DNA of 64,000 nucleotides. It comes from Takakia lepidozioides. Lineage: Eukaryota > Streptophyta > Takakiopsida > Takakiales > Takakiaceae. The DNA lies in NCBI GenBank assembly GCA_030704615.1, contig CM060733.1, positions 18,784,001-18,848,000 on the forward strand. The letters run 5' to 3'. This document shows, piece after piece, positions 25,201 to 35,940 of this stretch. Every line of letters starts with the position of its first letter. Within the stretch, counting starts at the first letter, position 1. The notes under the pieces were generated by a model. The model was not told the DNA's origin. It was given only the letters and a program-made list of their open reading frames with translations, and searched no databases. The position numbers and the translations under genes are program-made.

Positions 25201-26590
25201 TGCTATAATTTTTTTTTGTCAATTTTGCAGGCTCAATAGTGTTTCAGGGGACCTATACCTCAGAGAAAGAATCCAGCCATTATGGCCAAGATTGGCTGTC
25301 ACAGACTGAACCAGCACCTGACCGAAATCTAGCCTTCACAAGTGTCCCACTCTATACGATGTCACAGGTGGTGAAAAGGATCATGAGCTGCTTAGAACGT
25401 CTCTGATTTATATTGCTTTGGTGTCCTGTCTGTTTGTGTGGATGCAAGATCTAGGCTCAGCCAAGTTCTATTTATTTTCTTAAAAGTAGTTGGCACGCTC
25501 CTTACAGTTTTAGGTGTACCCATCGATGGGATTGCTCTGCGGAGCCTATGACGGCCCCAACACACTCAAAAGGTGCTTGCCTTAGAACCCATTTGACCGT
25601 GTTTCCTTGCCTACATTGAAAGGACCTTCTAGACAAGTCATATCAAGGTAGCATTGATGCGGCACGAAATTGCATCCTTTCAGGCGCGTTTAGCAGAGAA
25701 ACCAAGGGTTGAACTCCTGCTACTGCTCCAGCAAGTGGTATTGACTACCTAGCTAATATTTGCTTGGATGTTGGTGGTGGATGGGCTACGACAGTCGATG
25801 AGGGCCACAGTTTCTCCCATCATGAGCTGGGTTGGATTTATGTTAGTCAACCCTCTTGAGTACCACCCATGAGGAGTGGTTAGGGCCCAATGGCATGGTC
25901 TACACATGTTATATTTTCAGTTTGAATTAAACTATCAATCCCTGACAGGCACCCTGATTAGGAGCAGTCTAGGATCATCGGCTGATCTGATTAAGTAATG
26001 GTTGTGTAGAAGCCAGCTCTGTCTTTTCAGCTGGCCTGCTGAGATGCAGATATTCTTTCCTTGCTGCACCCCTTCCCTTTTAAGAAAACAGAAAGATCTA
26101 CCCCTCAACCACTTGTGCGCGCCAGGTAGTGTCTTGTGAGGCGGCCTGCGAGGTTCAAGAACTGCTAAGATGTCTTTTTTTTAAGGTAACAGATAAACCT
26201 AAGAGCATCTCCAGGTGGCCACACTATTTGCCCAGCAGTAGCTAAGTACCAGGAGTGGGGGAAAGGCGTCCCCACTCATGGGCCTGCACTTCAAATTCTC
26301 TGTAGGCCCTGCCTGTCTGGAATTGCTTGTGGAGGATATAGGTCTCTGCATTTGCCCGGTTAATACATTGCGTGATGCCAACATATAACATGTGCAGCAC
26401 AACCAACAACAAATATGCCGTGTCTGTCTGCCGAGCAATACTAAGCAAGGGACAATTTGATGGGAAGGAATGGGCTGAAAGTTTACCTGGGTGACACATT
26501 GTTGGAGTGTGACACCATGTGCAGCCCAACCAATGTTGTGGCTTGTGCGAGAGGAACAATACTATGCAAGGGATAATAATAATATACGAC
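22288..26590. other. non-coding region downstream of cyclin-L
   Basis: About 4.3 kb without a gene I can support. The first part is probably cyclin-L 3' untranslated region. Several good acceptor-like tracts occur, for example TTTTGTCAATTTTGCAG ending near 25230, so spliced non-coding RNA is possible. Open frames are short and lack domains, including a 136-codon minus-strand frame at 24550-24960 and a 76-codon hydrophobic plus-strand frame at 24536-24766. Confidence 0.45.
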
Positions 26591-26679
26591 GACTCCCAAA
26601 AGTAGCGTAAATTATGGTGTCTAAATTATGGTGTCTCTTAACCCCGAAGGCCGACTGCCTTCTAGCAGGAAGGTGGATG

Positions 26680-26770
26680 CCCTTGTGACATCAATCAGGG
26701 GATTGAACCCACAACCATTTCCAAGGTGGTATGTGCCCATTACCATTGGACAACAACTTGGTTGTATATG
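26680..26770 (-). repeat. tRNA-derived SINE-like head, copy 1
   Basis: On the minus strand, GTCCAATGGTAATGGGC resembles a tRNA A box (compare CTCAGTGGTAA in plant SINEs). It is followed about 35 nt later by the B-box-like GGGTTCAATCC, preceded by GGTTGTGG. The same arrangement occurs at 28440-28520 on the other strand, so this is a family rather than a chance tRNA-like match. The body and tail of the element were not delimited. Confidence 0.5.
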
Positions 26771-26880
26771 CAAGGGACAATTAGCGGGAAGGGGTGAGCC
26801 AAACTATGGTGATCCGATATTTGTTTAGGGAGGAGACCAAGTGGGCTGCCTCAGCTTCAATATCAGGGCAGTTTTAGAGG

Positions 26881-28406
26881 TCACTAGGGTAGTGTGTGCC
26901 ATTGGCCCAAGTGTCAAGTGTCATCTAGCCCAAGTGCAATCTCCTATGTATGCAAGTGCGTCTCCTATGTCGAGGCCCAAGTGCGACCTGTAGGGTAGCC
27001 TCTGCTGTTGGCCCAAGGGTTCAATGTCATCTAAGTCCAAATGCATTTTTTTTTCCACAGAGCCTACGACCAGATTTGAACTGCAGACCTTTCCCTTGAT
27101 ATCTCTCTTCTTGAGGCTCCAACCATTGTCCAAGGAATTCCCACTTTGCTACTTTTCAGGAATTTCCAGCGACCCAAAGTATTTCAAATTCTACATCTCC
27201 CACACCGCAGGTCCAAAAATCATGAGACCAAGCCCGTGCACCCCTCCTCATCGAGGGTTTTCCAATGGTACCAAGGTTGGGGCCTCGCGCTTGGGGACAT
27301 CTCAAATCTACAAAACAAAACAAACGTCTCGCTTCATATATTGATAGGAGATGCTATAATCCCCAACTTGAAGGCTTTGCACTATAGTGTCACAAATGCA
27401 TGTTTTTTGAGTTGATGCAATGTCTGCATCTGCTCATAGACCTTATGTTCAAGTGGCATGATAAAGTATCTGTAGCATGATTCACTAATTTTTCATGAAC
27501 TTCAACATCGCCACCCGCACCTCATGTACGCGACACACAAATTCGCACAGATTCTATTGATTTGGTGGAGGTTTAGTGATCCAACTACGGTGAAAAAGAA
27601 TGTCAGACGTGCTCAAATAGGTGAAATTTCTGATCCGATTGCGCTATTTTTCGACAAATTATGTTCTCATGATATGTCATAACCAATGTTGAACCGGTAT
27701 ATGTATTTTTAAATACCAGACTGGTCCTGGTACGAAGGATCCCATCCCTTACGCATACTAGGCTAGTAAGGGTATGGGGGCAAGTATGACCTGGTAGAGT
27801 ATCAAATGGTATATATGAAGCGAGACATTTGTTTTGTTTTGTTTTGTTTTGTTTGTTTTGTTTGTAGCATCGTTGAGATCTCCCAAACCGTGGGGCCCCA
27901 GCCCGGCTTGGTGCCGTTGGAAAGCTCTCAATGAGGAGGGGTGCACCGGCTTGGTCTCATAATTTTTGGACCTATAGTGTGGGAGATGTGGAATTCCAAG
28001 TACTTTTGGTCGCCGGAAATTCGTGAAAGATAGCAAAGTGGGCTTTCCTGGAGCAATGATTGGCCATTCATGTGGGCGATTTGGCATTTCAAGTACTTTT
28101 GATCGCTGGAAATTCACGAAAAATTGCAAAATGGATATATCAATATATGAAGCTCGACAGGGAGATTGCAAAAATAGCATAGTGGGCTTTGGGATTACAC
28201 TTGGACTTAGGTGACATTGGACACTAGAGGTCGCACATGGATACATAGGAGATTGCACTTGGGCTTAGATTTCAATTCTTCACACATGGGCCAATGGCAC
28301 AGGCTGCTACCCTAGATCTCCCAAACAATCTCTGGATACATAGGGGATTGCACTTGGACATAGATGACACTGGACACTTGGGCCAACGGCACAGGCTACC
28401 CTAGTC
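26881..28406. repeat. 1.5-kb foldback element: long inverted repeat with 471-bp loop
   Basis: The left arm (26881-27340) and right arm (27812-28406) are reverse complements over most of their length. Shared landmarks include TATATGAAGCGAGAC at the inner ends, GAGGAGGGGTGCAC, GGCTTGGTCTCAT and TTGGCCCAAGTGTC, with ACTAGGGTAG at the outer ends. The left arm is interrupted near 27040-27130 by a SINE-like piece. The right arm has internal duplications: AAGTACTTTTGGTCGC recurs as AAGTACTTTTGATCGC at about 28097, and the outer segment is partly doubled at 28196-28300 and 28325-28406. Transcription through it would give a long imperfect hairpin RNA. No transposase frame is visible. It may be a foldback transposon or two copies of a family inserted in opposite orientation. 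Confidence 0.7.
27040..27140 (-). repeat. SINE-like tRNA head within the foldback left arm
   Basis: On the minus strand, GGACAATGGTTGGAGCC (A-box-like) precedes CAGTTCAAATCTGG (B-box-like) by about 45 nt. The matching part of the right arm lacks this segment, so it looks like a later insertion into the left arm. Confidence 0.35.
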
Positions 28407-28439
28407 AATATGATAAGATGACTTATAAAAATGGATGGT

Positions 28440-28525
28440 ATATGAGTATGGTATTGGTATGTAATGGGCACATATAACCACGTTGGATGTGGTTGTGGGT
28501 TCAAACCACGGTCTGGTGTGTCATG
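28440..28525 (+). repeat. tRNA-derived SINE-like head, copy 2
   Basis: Plus-strand TATGTAATGGGCACATA, then GGTTGTGGGTTCAAACC about 30 nt later, matches the layout and wording of the minus-strand copy near 26680-26770. It lies just outside the right arm of the foldback element. Confidence 0.5.
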
Positions 28526-28821
28526 AAGGAGCTGTCGACCCCAAAACCGAGGGAACAAGTGGGCCTATAGTCGTGGACGCGAACTCCACTGCAAGGATGC
28601 AGTGTCTGTTCAATCGGATCGAAGACAGACATACTCCATGACGACAATGTGGCACGAAAATGCGATGAAAAAGTTTTCGGATGAATGTATGTGGGATGAA
28701 CGTAAACGGGAATGGATGAACACTGGATGATTATAGGATGAAAAATTGCCCAGACGAGTAAACCATGGATGACTGCAACAACATGTATCATCAGGGATGA
28801 GCATGCGCAGGAAAGAAGGCA

Positions 28822-29336
28822 TTAAGCTATCGTCAACGACAGCTTAACTCGCAACCCATCTCAGCACATGTCAGCCCAAGAAAAAACCATTGGGGGGGGG
28901 GGGGGGTTTCATTTTTGTGTAGGGAAGCAAGCCTAAAGGTGCCCTCAACAGTAGCTCAATTCCGAACATGGGCACATGACATTTCAACTCAGGGAGCACA
29001 TGCATTACCGGTAAGTGAGTGTGTGGAGGGGCTACAGATTAAGGTGTCGTCAACAACATCTTAATTCCCAGCCCTGTGCCAACCTGAGAATTGAACCCAA
29101 CAGGGAAAAAAAAACAATCCCCGAAAATTGACAAATTAGATGTTATTGAAGAGGGAACACATGCCTTAGCGGTAAGCATGTGTGTGCAGTGGTTGGGGAT
29201 TAAGGTATCATCAACGATACCTTAATTTATGCCCTGTCCGAACATGAGAATTAAACCCAACAGACCATATATATATATACCCCCCCCCCCCCCCCCCCCA
29301 ATGTATCAGATTAAGGTGTCGTCAACAACATCTTAA
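28822..29336. repeat. four related 26-bp hairpins with a conserved loop
   Basis: Imperfect palindromes lie at 28822-28847, 29039-29064, 29200-29225 and 29311-29336. Each starts TTAAG, ends CTTAA and has TCAA at the centre. The inner stem varies while largely keeping pairing: the sixth pair is C-G in the first copy, G-C in the third and G-T in the second and fourth. Flanks of copies 2 and 3 also match (GGAGCACATG or GGAACACATG upstream, TGAGAATT-AACCCAACAG downstream), giving a unit of about 160 bp. Homopolymer runs, G(14) near 28893 and C(19) near 29281, interrupt the series. Confidence 0.65.
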
Positions 29337-30280
29337 TCTGGTTGGTCTTCTGGTGTGCTATTTGGGATGAATGGCATCGACAAATTGCTCGGAGTACATA
29401 ACTTTGTTATGTCCTTCTTCCAGGTGACCAGAAGTTTGCTCATTGGTGTACGATCGTTGACCCCAGGATGATCGTTGACCCCAGGACGCATCGTTTTCAT
29501 ATTCATCTTTGGTGCACTCGTTTGGCATGCGGACTATTTGCGAAGTTTGCTCATTGGTGTATGAATGCAGGAGTCTCAGGACACCACGGTTTCTACTTTT
29601 CTTTGCCAACCCGGATTTTTTCCCAAGTCCTCCAACAAATTTTTATTTGCCATCTTATGCGGAGGCTGCGACTACGGAATATAGTCTACAAGCATCTCCC
29701 CCTTCTGTGCTTCACAACAGACATAGTTTTCTGAAGAGCGGGGCTAGCGTCTTTGTAGACAGTTCTGCCTTCGTTTTGAACAGTAGCTCCTGTAGCAGTG
29801 GATCTTCTTTGTCGGAATGAATCACATGTTTTGGAACGTTTATTTATGAAGCACCAGTTCACCTCTCTGCCTTCTTTCCAATTAGGTAAGAGCCTCACTA
29901 TCAACCATCCATACCCCTCCTCAATCAATTCAGCAATGTGGATTCATTGTTGCCAACATACTTTAGAATACACTGCACTAAGGCGTGAGCAGAACCGGTG
30001 AGCAGATTCCCTGATGCGTGAGCGGATTGAAAGCGTGAGCAGATTACTGAGTATAAGATAACAGTATTAGACGGATGCCTTAGAGGCAAATTGAGGAAGT
30101 CATTGTGTCAAACCTCAATGAACATGAGTCTACATAGGAAAGAAGCAAATGAAAAAGAGATAAAGGGCTGAGCTACATCTGCTTCGAAAGAGCTACATCT
30201 ACTTCTTGCTGATTCAGCTATCGAATAAGAATCGCACTTTGGACCTTCCTAGTTTCCTAAAAGATCTGCGGTGCCTCTAG
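29337..30280. other. non-coding spacer
   Basis: No gene is visible. A 14-bp ATCGTTGACCCCAG word is tandemly doubled near 29453 and 29470. A run of GCGTGAGCAGATT-like words lies at 29984-30047. A plus-strand frame at 29509-29820 (103 codons) has no recognisable domain and ends in a serine-rich tract. Confidence 0.4.
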
Positions 30281-30995
30281 TTACCTCGGGCTCCTCGCCC
30301 TCCAAAAGGGACATTTAGTACTAAGAGAGCTGCCAGCTTGCTGGGATGCTGTCACACCATTGTATCCTGGTATCCGACTGTCTAGAGCAGATTTGAGCCC
30401 ATGAGCTATCAAATTTAGCAGGCAGTTGAGATCGCCTCCTTTGATCACATTTGCGAATTGATAACCCCAACACCCGCCAAGCCTTACGAGCCTCAGACAT
30501 GATGTTTGAGTGAGTCTTGAACAATATCGACCTAAGACAAATCGGTTTTCCAACAAATATTATAGCACATCTAGCTTTCCAAATATTCCAAAGAATGTGA
30601 GCTCTGAGAGCAGCCCAGATAGGGTTAGAAGACCACAGAGTCAATCCACTAGCATAATTGAGAAGAATAATGGAGGGGCAGACAACAGACAAGAGTTTCT
30701 AGAAGGCATAGAAAAGCCTTGTCCTAGGAAACTCTGGTTGTCGGACAGCTGATATAGCAATGTTCGATGGTGTCAGCAGCAAGCAGGTTGCAGGAAATAC
30801 ATGAGGAGGAAGGACATGCAAGATTGCCTTGCACCGGCACGACCCGATTAACCAACTTCCAGAGGAAACCTTGAACTTTTGCAGCCCTATCTTTTCTCCA
30901 TACGTCCCCCCAAATAGGGGATTCAGTAACTCATTTAGAAGATTTATAGGAATTGGCCCTTGCCAAAATATTTCTTTTGTAAATTCTGTGAGCAA
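30281..30995 (-). pseudogene. decayed LINE 3' end with zf-RVT zinc-binding region
   Basis: Read across several minus-strand frames, this encodes the region that follows the reverse transcriptase in plant L1-type LINEs. A Cys/His cluster (CISCNLL, then IEHCYISCP) is followed by the conserved IWAALRAHILWNIWKARC block. The block is close in layout to the one at 46295-46687 (IWATLRGHALWTVWKAKC). At least two frame changes and several stops break it, and the upstream reverse transcriptase is absent. It is a 5'-truncated dead copy, the usual outcome of LINE insertion. Confidence 0.75.
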
Positions 30996-31308
30996 TTTAA
31001 CATTTGGATATTATAGCTCCTACAACAAGTTTTTGAAAGACGTATGCATGATAGTTCTAAACTCTTATATGAAGACTAGCCTTGTTGAATTCAAGCATAC
31101 CGTAGAATATATAAACCCATTATCGATCACAGGGGAATACAATAGCATGAATTCTCTTGAGGGGTAGTTCCTGCTAACTTAGTAGATGGCATTTGCAAAG
31201 AAAGTTGAGGGTTTACACTTAACACATATTGCCTCTAATGAAGAGGCAAAGAGACGAATTCCATGAGGACGGGGCACTGAAAAAAACGTTACTTAATAAG
31301 GAGTCAAA

Positions 31309-31890
31309 CACTATAGGAAAAGGGGGGCCTTTGCGACGCCCGCGCCACGCCGCGGCGTCGGGAAAACGCCCTTTTCGGGCACGCGGCAAGCGCAGAATTT
31401 GCGACGCCCGGCCGTCGCCCTGCAGTCGCAAGGGCGTCGCCAAAATGACGTCGCAAAAATGCGACGTATGGGGGTCGCGAGCCCCCGCCCCAACTCCCGC
31501 GACTGCTGGACGTCGGTTTTTCAGGCCGTCCACGCCGATGGCAGGGGCCTCTTCGAACGACGTCTCGCCGTCACGGCCCTCCAGCCGACGGCATTGGTGG
31601 GGGCGCCGGCGTGGCGTTGCATCCCCTTTTTTTTCTAACCTGCCCGGGAGTCCCATCCTAAAACCCAAAAACACGTGGCGTAAGCCGGGTGGTACGCCAA
31701 GCAACTATTGGGCGTGGCAAAAAACAGCAGGAGCAGGAATCGGTCTCCGCCACGCCCGGGCGTAGGTTGTTGCGACGCTCCGGCGTCGCTTTTGTTTTAA
31801 ATTTAATCAAAAAAAAAAACATGGCGCAGGCAGGGTGGCGGTCTCCGCGACGCCAGGGCGTCGTGGCTTGCGACCCCGGACATTAAAGTC
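31309..31890 (+). mobile_element. CACTA-like transposon end with GCGACG-rich subterminal region
   Basis: The segment opens with CACTATAGGAAAA, the hallmark terminus of CACTA (En/Spm) elements. It continues for about 570 bp with repeated GCGACG/CGTCGC words in both orientations and much higher GC than its surroundings. Subterminal repeat clusters of this kind are where CACTA transposases bind. No matching CCTATAGTG terminus or transposase was found to the right before LINE sequence begins near 32100, so the element is truncated or only one end is present. Overlapping open frames on both strands, up to 178 codons, are a by-product of high GC. Confidence 0.55.
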
Positions 31891-32138
31891 AGTTCTTCGC
31901 GATGATGGAGCCAGAAAGAAGACATAACAAAATCCATTGGGAAGTACGACTTACAAATCGCAAGATAAAACCCTTGGATCCGCCGGCGCCCCACTTGTGT
32001 GTGGATTCGTGCTTGTCAAGGCGGACTGTTGTTGCTTCGCGTGCCCGGTCAAATTTGGCCTTGTTTGCAGCATTCATATATAGAATTAATCTGGGTTTTC
32101 CAGATATCCTCTAGAAATCCCTTCACACAAGCATCAAA

Positions 32139-32750
32139 CTAATGTGTGTGATTTGCCCAATAACTAGGCCTCAGGAAGGCCTGGGCTTCTGGCTCAGCCT
32201 TGAGACTTTCAAAGTTGGTAAACAGAGGTACAGGCACAATTCCCTTGATAGATTTGAAGAGAGCGTCTCTTTGGTGAGAGAACCCCGGACAGTGTATCAA
32301 AAAATGAGTATTGTCTTCAGATTGCCCACACAACGGGCAATTGCACTCTCCCTTTCCTCTCTGCTTTTGTTTGTTGTTCAAAGGTAGGCTTCCTGCCCTG
32401 AGTTTAAATTTCAGTCTAGTGCCGAGAGTGGGTAGACCCTTGAGGTCATCCAAGATGTCCTCCCCCATGTCACTGACTGGAAACAAGTTCAGGGAAGTTT
32501 TTTGCCTAACTTCATTTTCATCAGACAATCTCATGGCAACAGACATGGCTTTGGACACTATAGCCTCTAAGTCAGATTTATCAACCCATATTGCAGATCC
32601 GTACTCCAAGGCAGGTCTAATAATGCGACAAAGCATGGTTTTCTTAACCTCAGAGTTGACCCCTCTGCAGAAAAAGTTAAAAAGAGAGAGGGAGAGGGAA
32701 GATATTCACGTCATGTCAAGACATGGACAGGTCCCATAAGGGTCATTGTC
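32139..32750 (-). pseudogene. LINE reverse transcriptase C-terminal fragment, copy A
   Basis: A minus-strand frame of 165 codons begins with the post-catalytic motif IIRPALEYGSAIW and ends with a zinc-binding block CNCPLCGQSEDNTHFLIHC. An in-frame jump from GSAIW into DKSDLEAIVSKAMS marks an internal deletion. Upstream on the minus strand (32660-32750) is a purine/pyrimidine-rich patch with CCATGTCTTGACA, which reappears at 42765-42810 ahead of the plus-strand copies. The RPxLEYGSxxW wording differs from the usual plant L1 reverse transcriptase end, so the LINE clade is uncertain. It is non-functional here because the catalytic part is missing. Confidence 0.7.
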
Positions 32751-34562
32751 AATTAAAGACATAAACAGCCCTGGATAGGGCACTATCTCACATTTCCAGT
32801 CTTGTCAAATCATCCCAAAAGACACCACCCAATCATCCAAGACAAAACAGGGTGGGAGGGCGGGGTTTGTTCTTGTGTGGGACAAGATAAGATATTGCTA
32901 TCCCTGTGCATGTTGCAAGGCCTCTTGGTTCAGCCTGTACATATACCAGCAGCTTACCAATTCAGCCATTAATTATAGCAGGTCATGCATCAGCCAAGGC
33001 ATAAGGACCAGCCTGCAGTTTGTCAGAATCTCAGCATGCCACCAAGTAGTCCAACTTGAGCCAGATGAAGTAGATTCCATATCATTTGTATTCACCCCGA
33101 GACATGTGATCATACAAGGTATCAAGGGAATGTGAATGCAGCCTGTCAGATTGCAGGTTCAAGTCTTGTACCGACAAGCAACATGAACAGCCGAGATCCA
33201 TACTCTTTAGTATAAAAAACAGACTGCAGGTCATAGGCCTGATGTCATGACAAATCCAAAACAATAGGTAGGATTCCATTGCTGTTTACCATCCTCATCC
33301 TTCGAGAGTTCCACGCTAAGACATGCAAAGAACACCTTACTATGATCCAGTACACATCAGAAGTAGGCCTGACAAGGAGCAGGGCAGTACCCTACCAGGC
33401 TGCCACCTTAAACTTCAAGGCCATCAGATCCATAGTTACCCAAAACCGCCAAAAACATACCACCAAAAACCAGATCCTCTTTGGCCAAAAAAACTTACAA
33501 CCTATCTTAGTAATCCACAGGCTTTGTTGTCAAAGATTAAAAGGTAGGGTATGGTTTGTATGCAAGCCTCAGGAAACAAGCCCGTCAGGCCGAGCTGCGC
33601 ATCGGCGGCAGAACGACAAAGGCCAGAACGCAGGTTGTAGCATATCAAGTCAGGGGCAGTTGGGTTGAAATCGGGGCTGAAGTCAGCACCCACCTCACAG
33701 CGCGCAAACCCCTAGGTCTCATCAGCCCATATCCCAATCTGCATGCTCAAGAAACTTCAAAGTAGGTGAGGATCCTCACCTGGTCCCATCACAAGCCCCC
33801 ACAAAAACCAACAGGTTAGTGAGGATTGTGGAACCCCAGGTGAATCACAGACCCTCACACTTGTCATCGATGTCAACTAAGAAACTCAAAAGCAAGAGAA
33901 AGAGATAAGAACGTGAGAATCCCTAAACTCCAAAGGCACCTTAAGCGATTGGGGAAGAGGGTTATGCGCCATCACCACCCGTAGCAACACTAGAAGAGAA
34001 ACCGGCTTTTTCCATGGCTTTTTCCACACTTTTTGCTGTGGAATCAGCCGCAGTCCACACCTGCCAAAGGAACGACTAGTGCTTTCGGACACCCCGTGGA
34101 CGGCCTGGCTCTCGGGTGGCCCTGTGGAAAAGTCCACGGGAGGCTTTTTCCATGGGTGGGCTTTTTTCACGGGGTGCATGGTGACATGGCCGATGGCATA
34201 GCTGACATGGCAGAGTGTGAAAAAAGGCCAGTGTGGCATGTTTCACGGCAGATTTCACACCTTGAACAAGCCACTATGCGACACGTGTCATATTTCACAC
34301 CTTCGACAAGTCACTATGCAACACGTGTTCGTTCCTGTGTGGTGGTACACATTAATTAATTATTATTTGCTTTCCAATATTAAGTTTGAATATTAATGGA
34401 TTTAATTTATTGTTATTATTATTATTATTATAGGAAAAATGGACAGTGGCTTGGATGAGAATATTATTAAATAACAAAATATTGAAATTATGTTTTTAGA
34501 AATTATATTTATTCGCACAGATACCAAAACACACCCTTTGCAGGGAAGGAGAGTTTGCCTTA
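32751..34562. other. repeat-bearing spacer
   Basis: No gene was recognised. A B-box-like GGTTCAAGTCTTG at 33149-33161, with GATCATACAAGGTATCAAGGG about 40 nt upstream, could be another tRNA-derived SINE head. The stretch 33990-34250 carries repeated GGCTTTTTCCA-type words. At 34250-34328 a 39-bp sequence beginning TTTCACACCTT and ending ACACGTGT is tandemly duplicated. Open frames up to 129 codons show no domain. Confidence 0.4.
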
Positions 34563-35163
34563 GTGTCTATGCTGAGTTGCGTCTCCTACTCTCTGTAATC
34601 TAATAGACATTCACCTTTTTCCCTCGGTTGTCCCACCCTTGATTGCGGTCAGAAAAGCATTCATTCCACAGCTTCTCCTCATCTCTGTTACATGCTTCTG
34701 GATACTTTCCTATTGTCACTTTGGTAGTATTATGTCAAAATCACTCCAAACTATGTACCATCTACCTAGGCAGGTTTCTTGTAGCTAACCCTCCACAGGG
34801 AATCATAAGTAATCTGGAGCTTGAAATCTGGCCCTCTTGGATGACACTCTATCCCTGCTCCTTCAGCTATCCATGCCTCTGCACAGATCATGCATACATC
34901 CTTGCATTGCTGTTAGCAGCTGACAATGGCAGCCTAGATTTGTTCTAGCAAACACCCAACTCATCTTATCACACCAAGTTCCTATTCTCAATTGCATCTA
35001 CCACTCTGTAATCCAAAGGCATTTACCTTCCAAGACGGTTGTCCCAACATTGACTGGGGTCAGAAAAGTATTCATTCCATAGCTTCTCCTCTCTGTTACC
35101 TATTTCTGGATACTTTCCTATTGTCACTTTGGCAGTATCATGTCAAAGTCACTCCAAACTATC
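34563..35163. repeat. direct repeat pair of about 180 bp
   Basis: Copies at about 34563-34756 and 34990-35163 share long blocks such as TTCTGGATACTTTCCTATTG and GTCACTCCAAACTAT (34741 reads TCACTCCAAACTAT). They differ by scattered substitutions and small gaps and are about 400 bp apart. They lie just downstream, in PPR orientation, of the broken PPR gene and may be part of a dispersed element. No coding content was recognised. Confidence 0.6.
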
Positions 35164-35181
35164 AAAGGTTCACTCAACCAG

Positions 35182-35940
35182 CTAACTTGCAGAATTCTTA
35201 AAACATGAAAATTTAGGGCGATTCTGATAAGAGGGGAAAACAGAGTGAAATGGGTTGAAGAAGGTGCCTTGAATAGCATTGCCTGATTTTATCAATTGTG
35301 CCGCTGCTGCTGCGGCTTCCAGTTGACCATCTACCCATGCACGTTTCTTGGAGCTATTTTTTCCACGGGGAATCACCCCTTCCCGCATCATTGCTCATAG
35401 GTCTCCAAAGCCTCCATCTGCGCCCTTGCTGTGCATATCCTGCAATCATTGCACTCCACGACACCACATCTCATTCAGCCATACTGTCAAACACTTTCTT
35501 TGCATCCTCGATGCACCCACATTTGGCATACATGCAGTCCACCAGGGCAGTGTTCAGAATGACATTGGGTACAATTCCAGATTTGACGATGTCACCATGG
35601 ACCTCTTTGCCTTTTTCTAGAGCTCCCAGGCTTGCACATGCATTACAAACAAATGTGATGTGGTTGGGCTTCACCCCTTCGCGCAGCAGTTGCTCATAGG
35701 TCTCCAAATCATTCCTACCACACCCATGTTAAATCCTGCCAACATTATATTCAACGTGATCAAAGTTCGTTGAGGAATTCCGTTGAACACTCGGTGTGCA
35801 TTCATGATGCTCCTGCACTTAACATACATGTTCACAAGGGGGTTGAGGAGAAAAACACTTGGTGTGAATCCACTTTGGATAATGTGACTGAAATGCTCCT
35901 TGGTTTAAAGGGTGTAGAGCCTCTTTCAGTCTGCCTGCCT
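35182..35940 (-). pseudogene. broken PLS-class PPR gene segment (3' end of the PPR locus)
   Basis: On the minus strand this reads as a diverged run of PPR motifs. The upstream part contains HFSHIIQSGFTPSVFLLN and NMYVKCRSIMNAHRVFN (L and S motifs). The downstream part contains ALEKGKEVHGDIVKSGIVPN and MYAKCGCIEDAKKVFDSMAE, then DVVSWSAMIAGYAQQG. The codon after MAE is TGA where family members have CGA (Arg), a premature stop, and the frame is lost again soon afterwards. Unlike the tandem units to the right, this part keeps single, fuller L motifs (ITFVCNACASLGALEKGKEV). It therefore probably represents the ancestral, unamplified portion. PPR proteins of this class bind organellar RNA; this copy cannot make one. 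Confidence 0.7.

Noticed and set aside
29241-29300. AT repeat and C(19) run as a functional origin or boundary
   Set aside because: They are simple homopolymer and dinucleotide tracts; nothing else supports a role.
31219-31765. Overlapping 160-178 codon frames on both strands in the GC-rich block
   Set aside because: High GC removes stop codons; neither frame has a domain, and the DNA is CACTA-like subterminal repeat.
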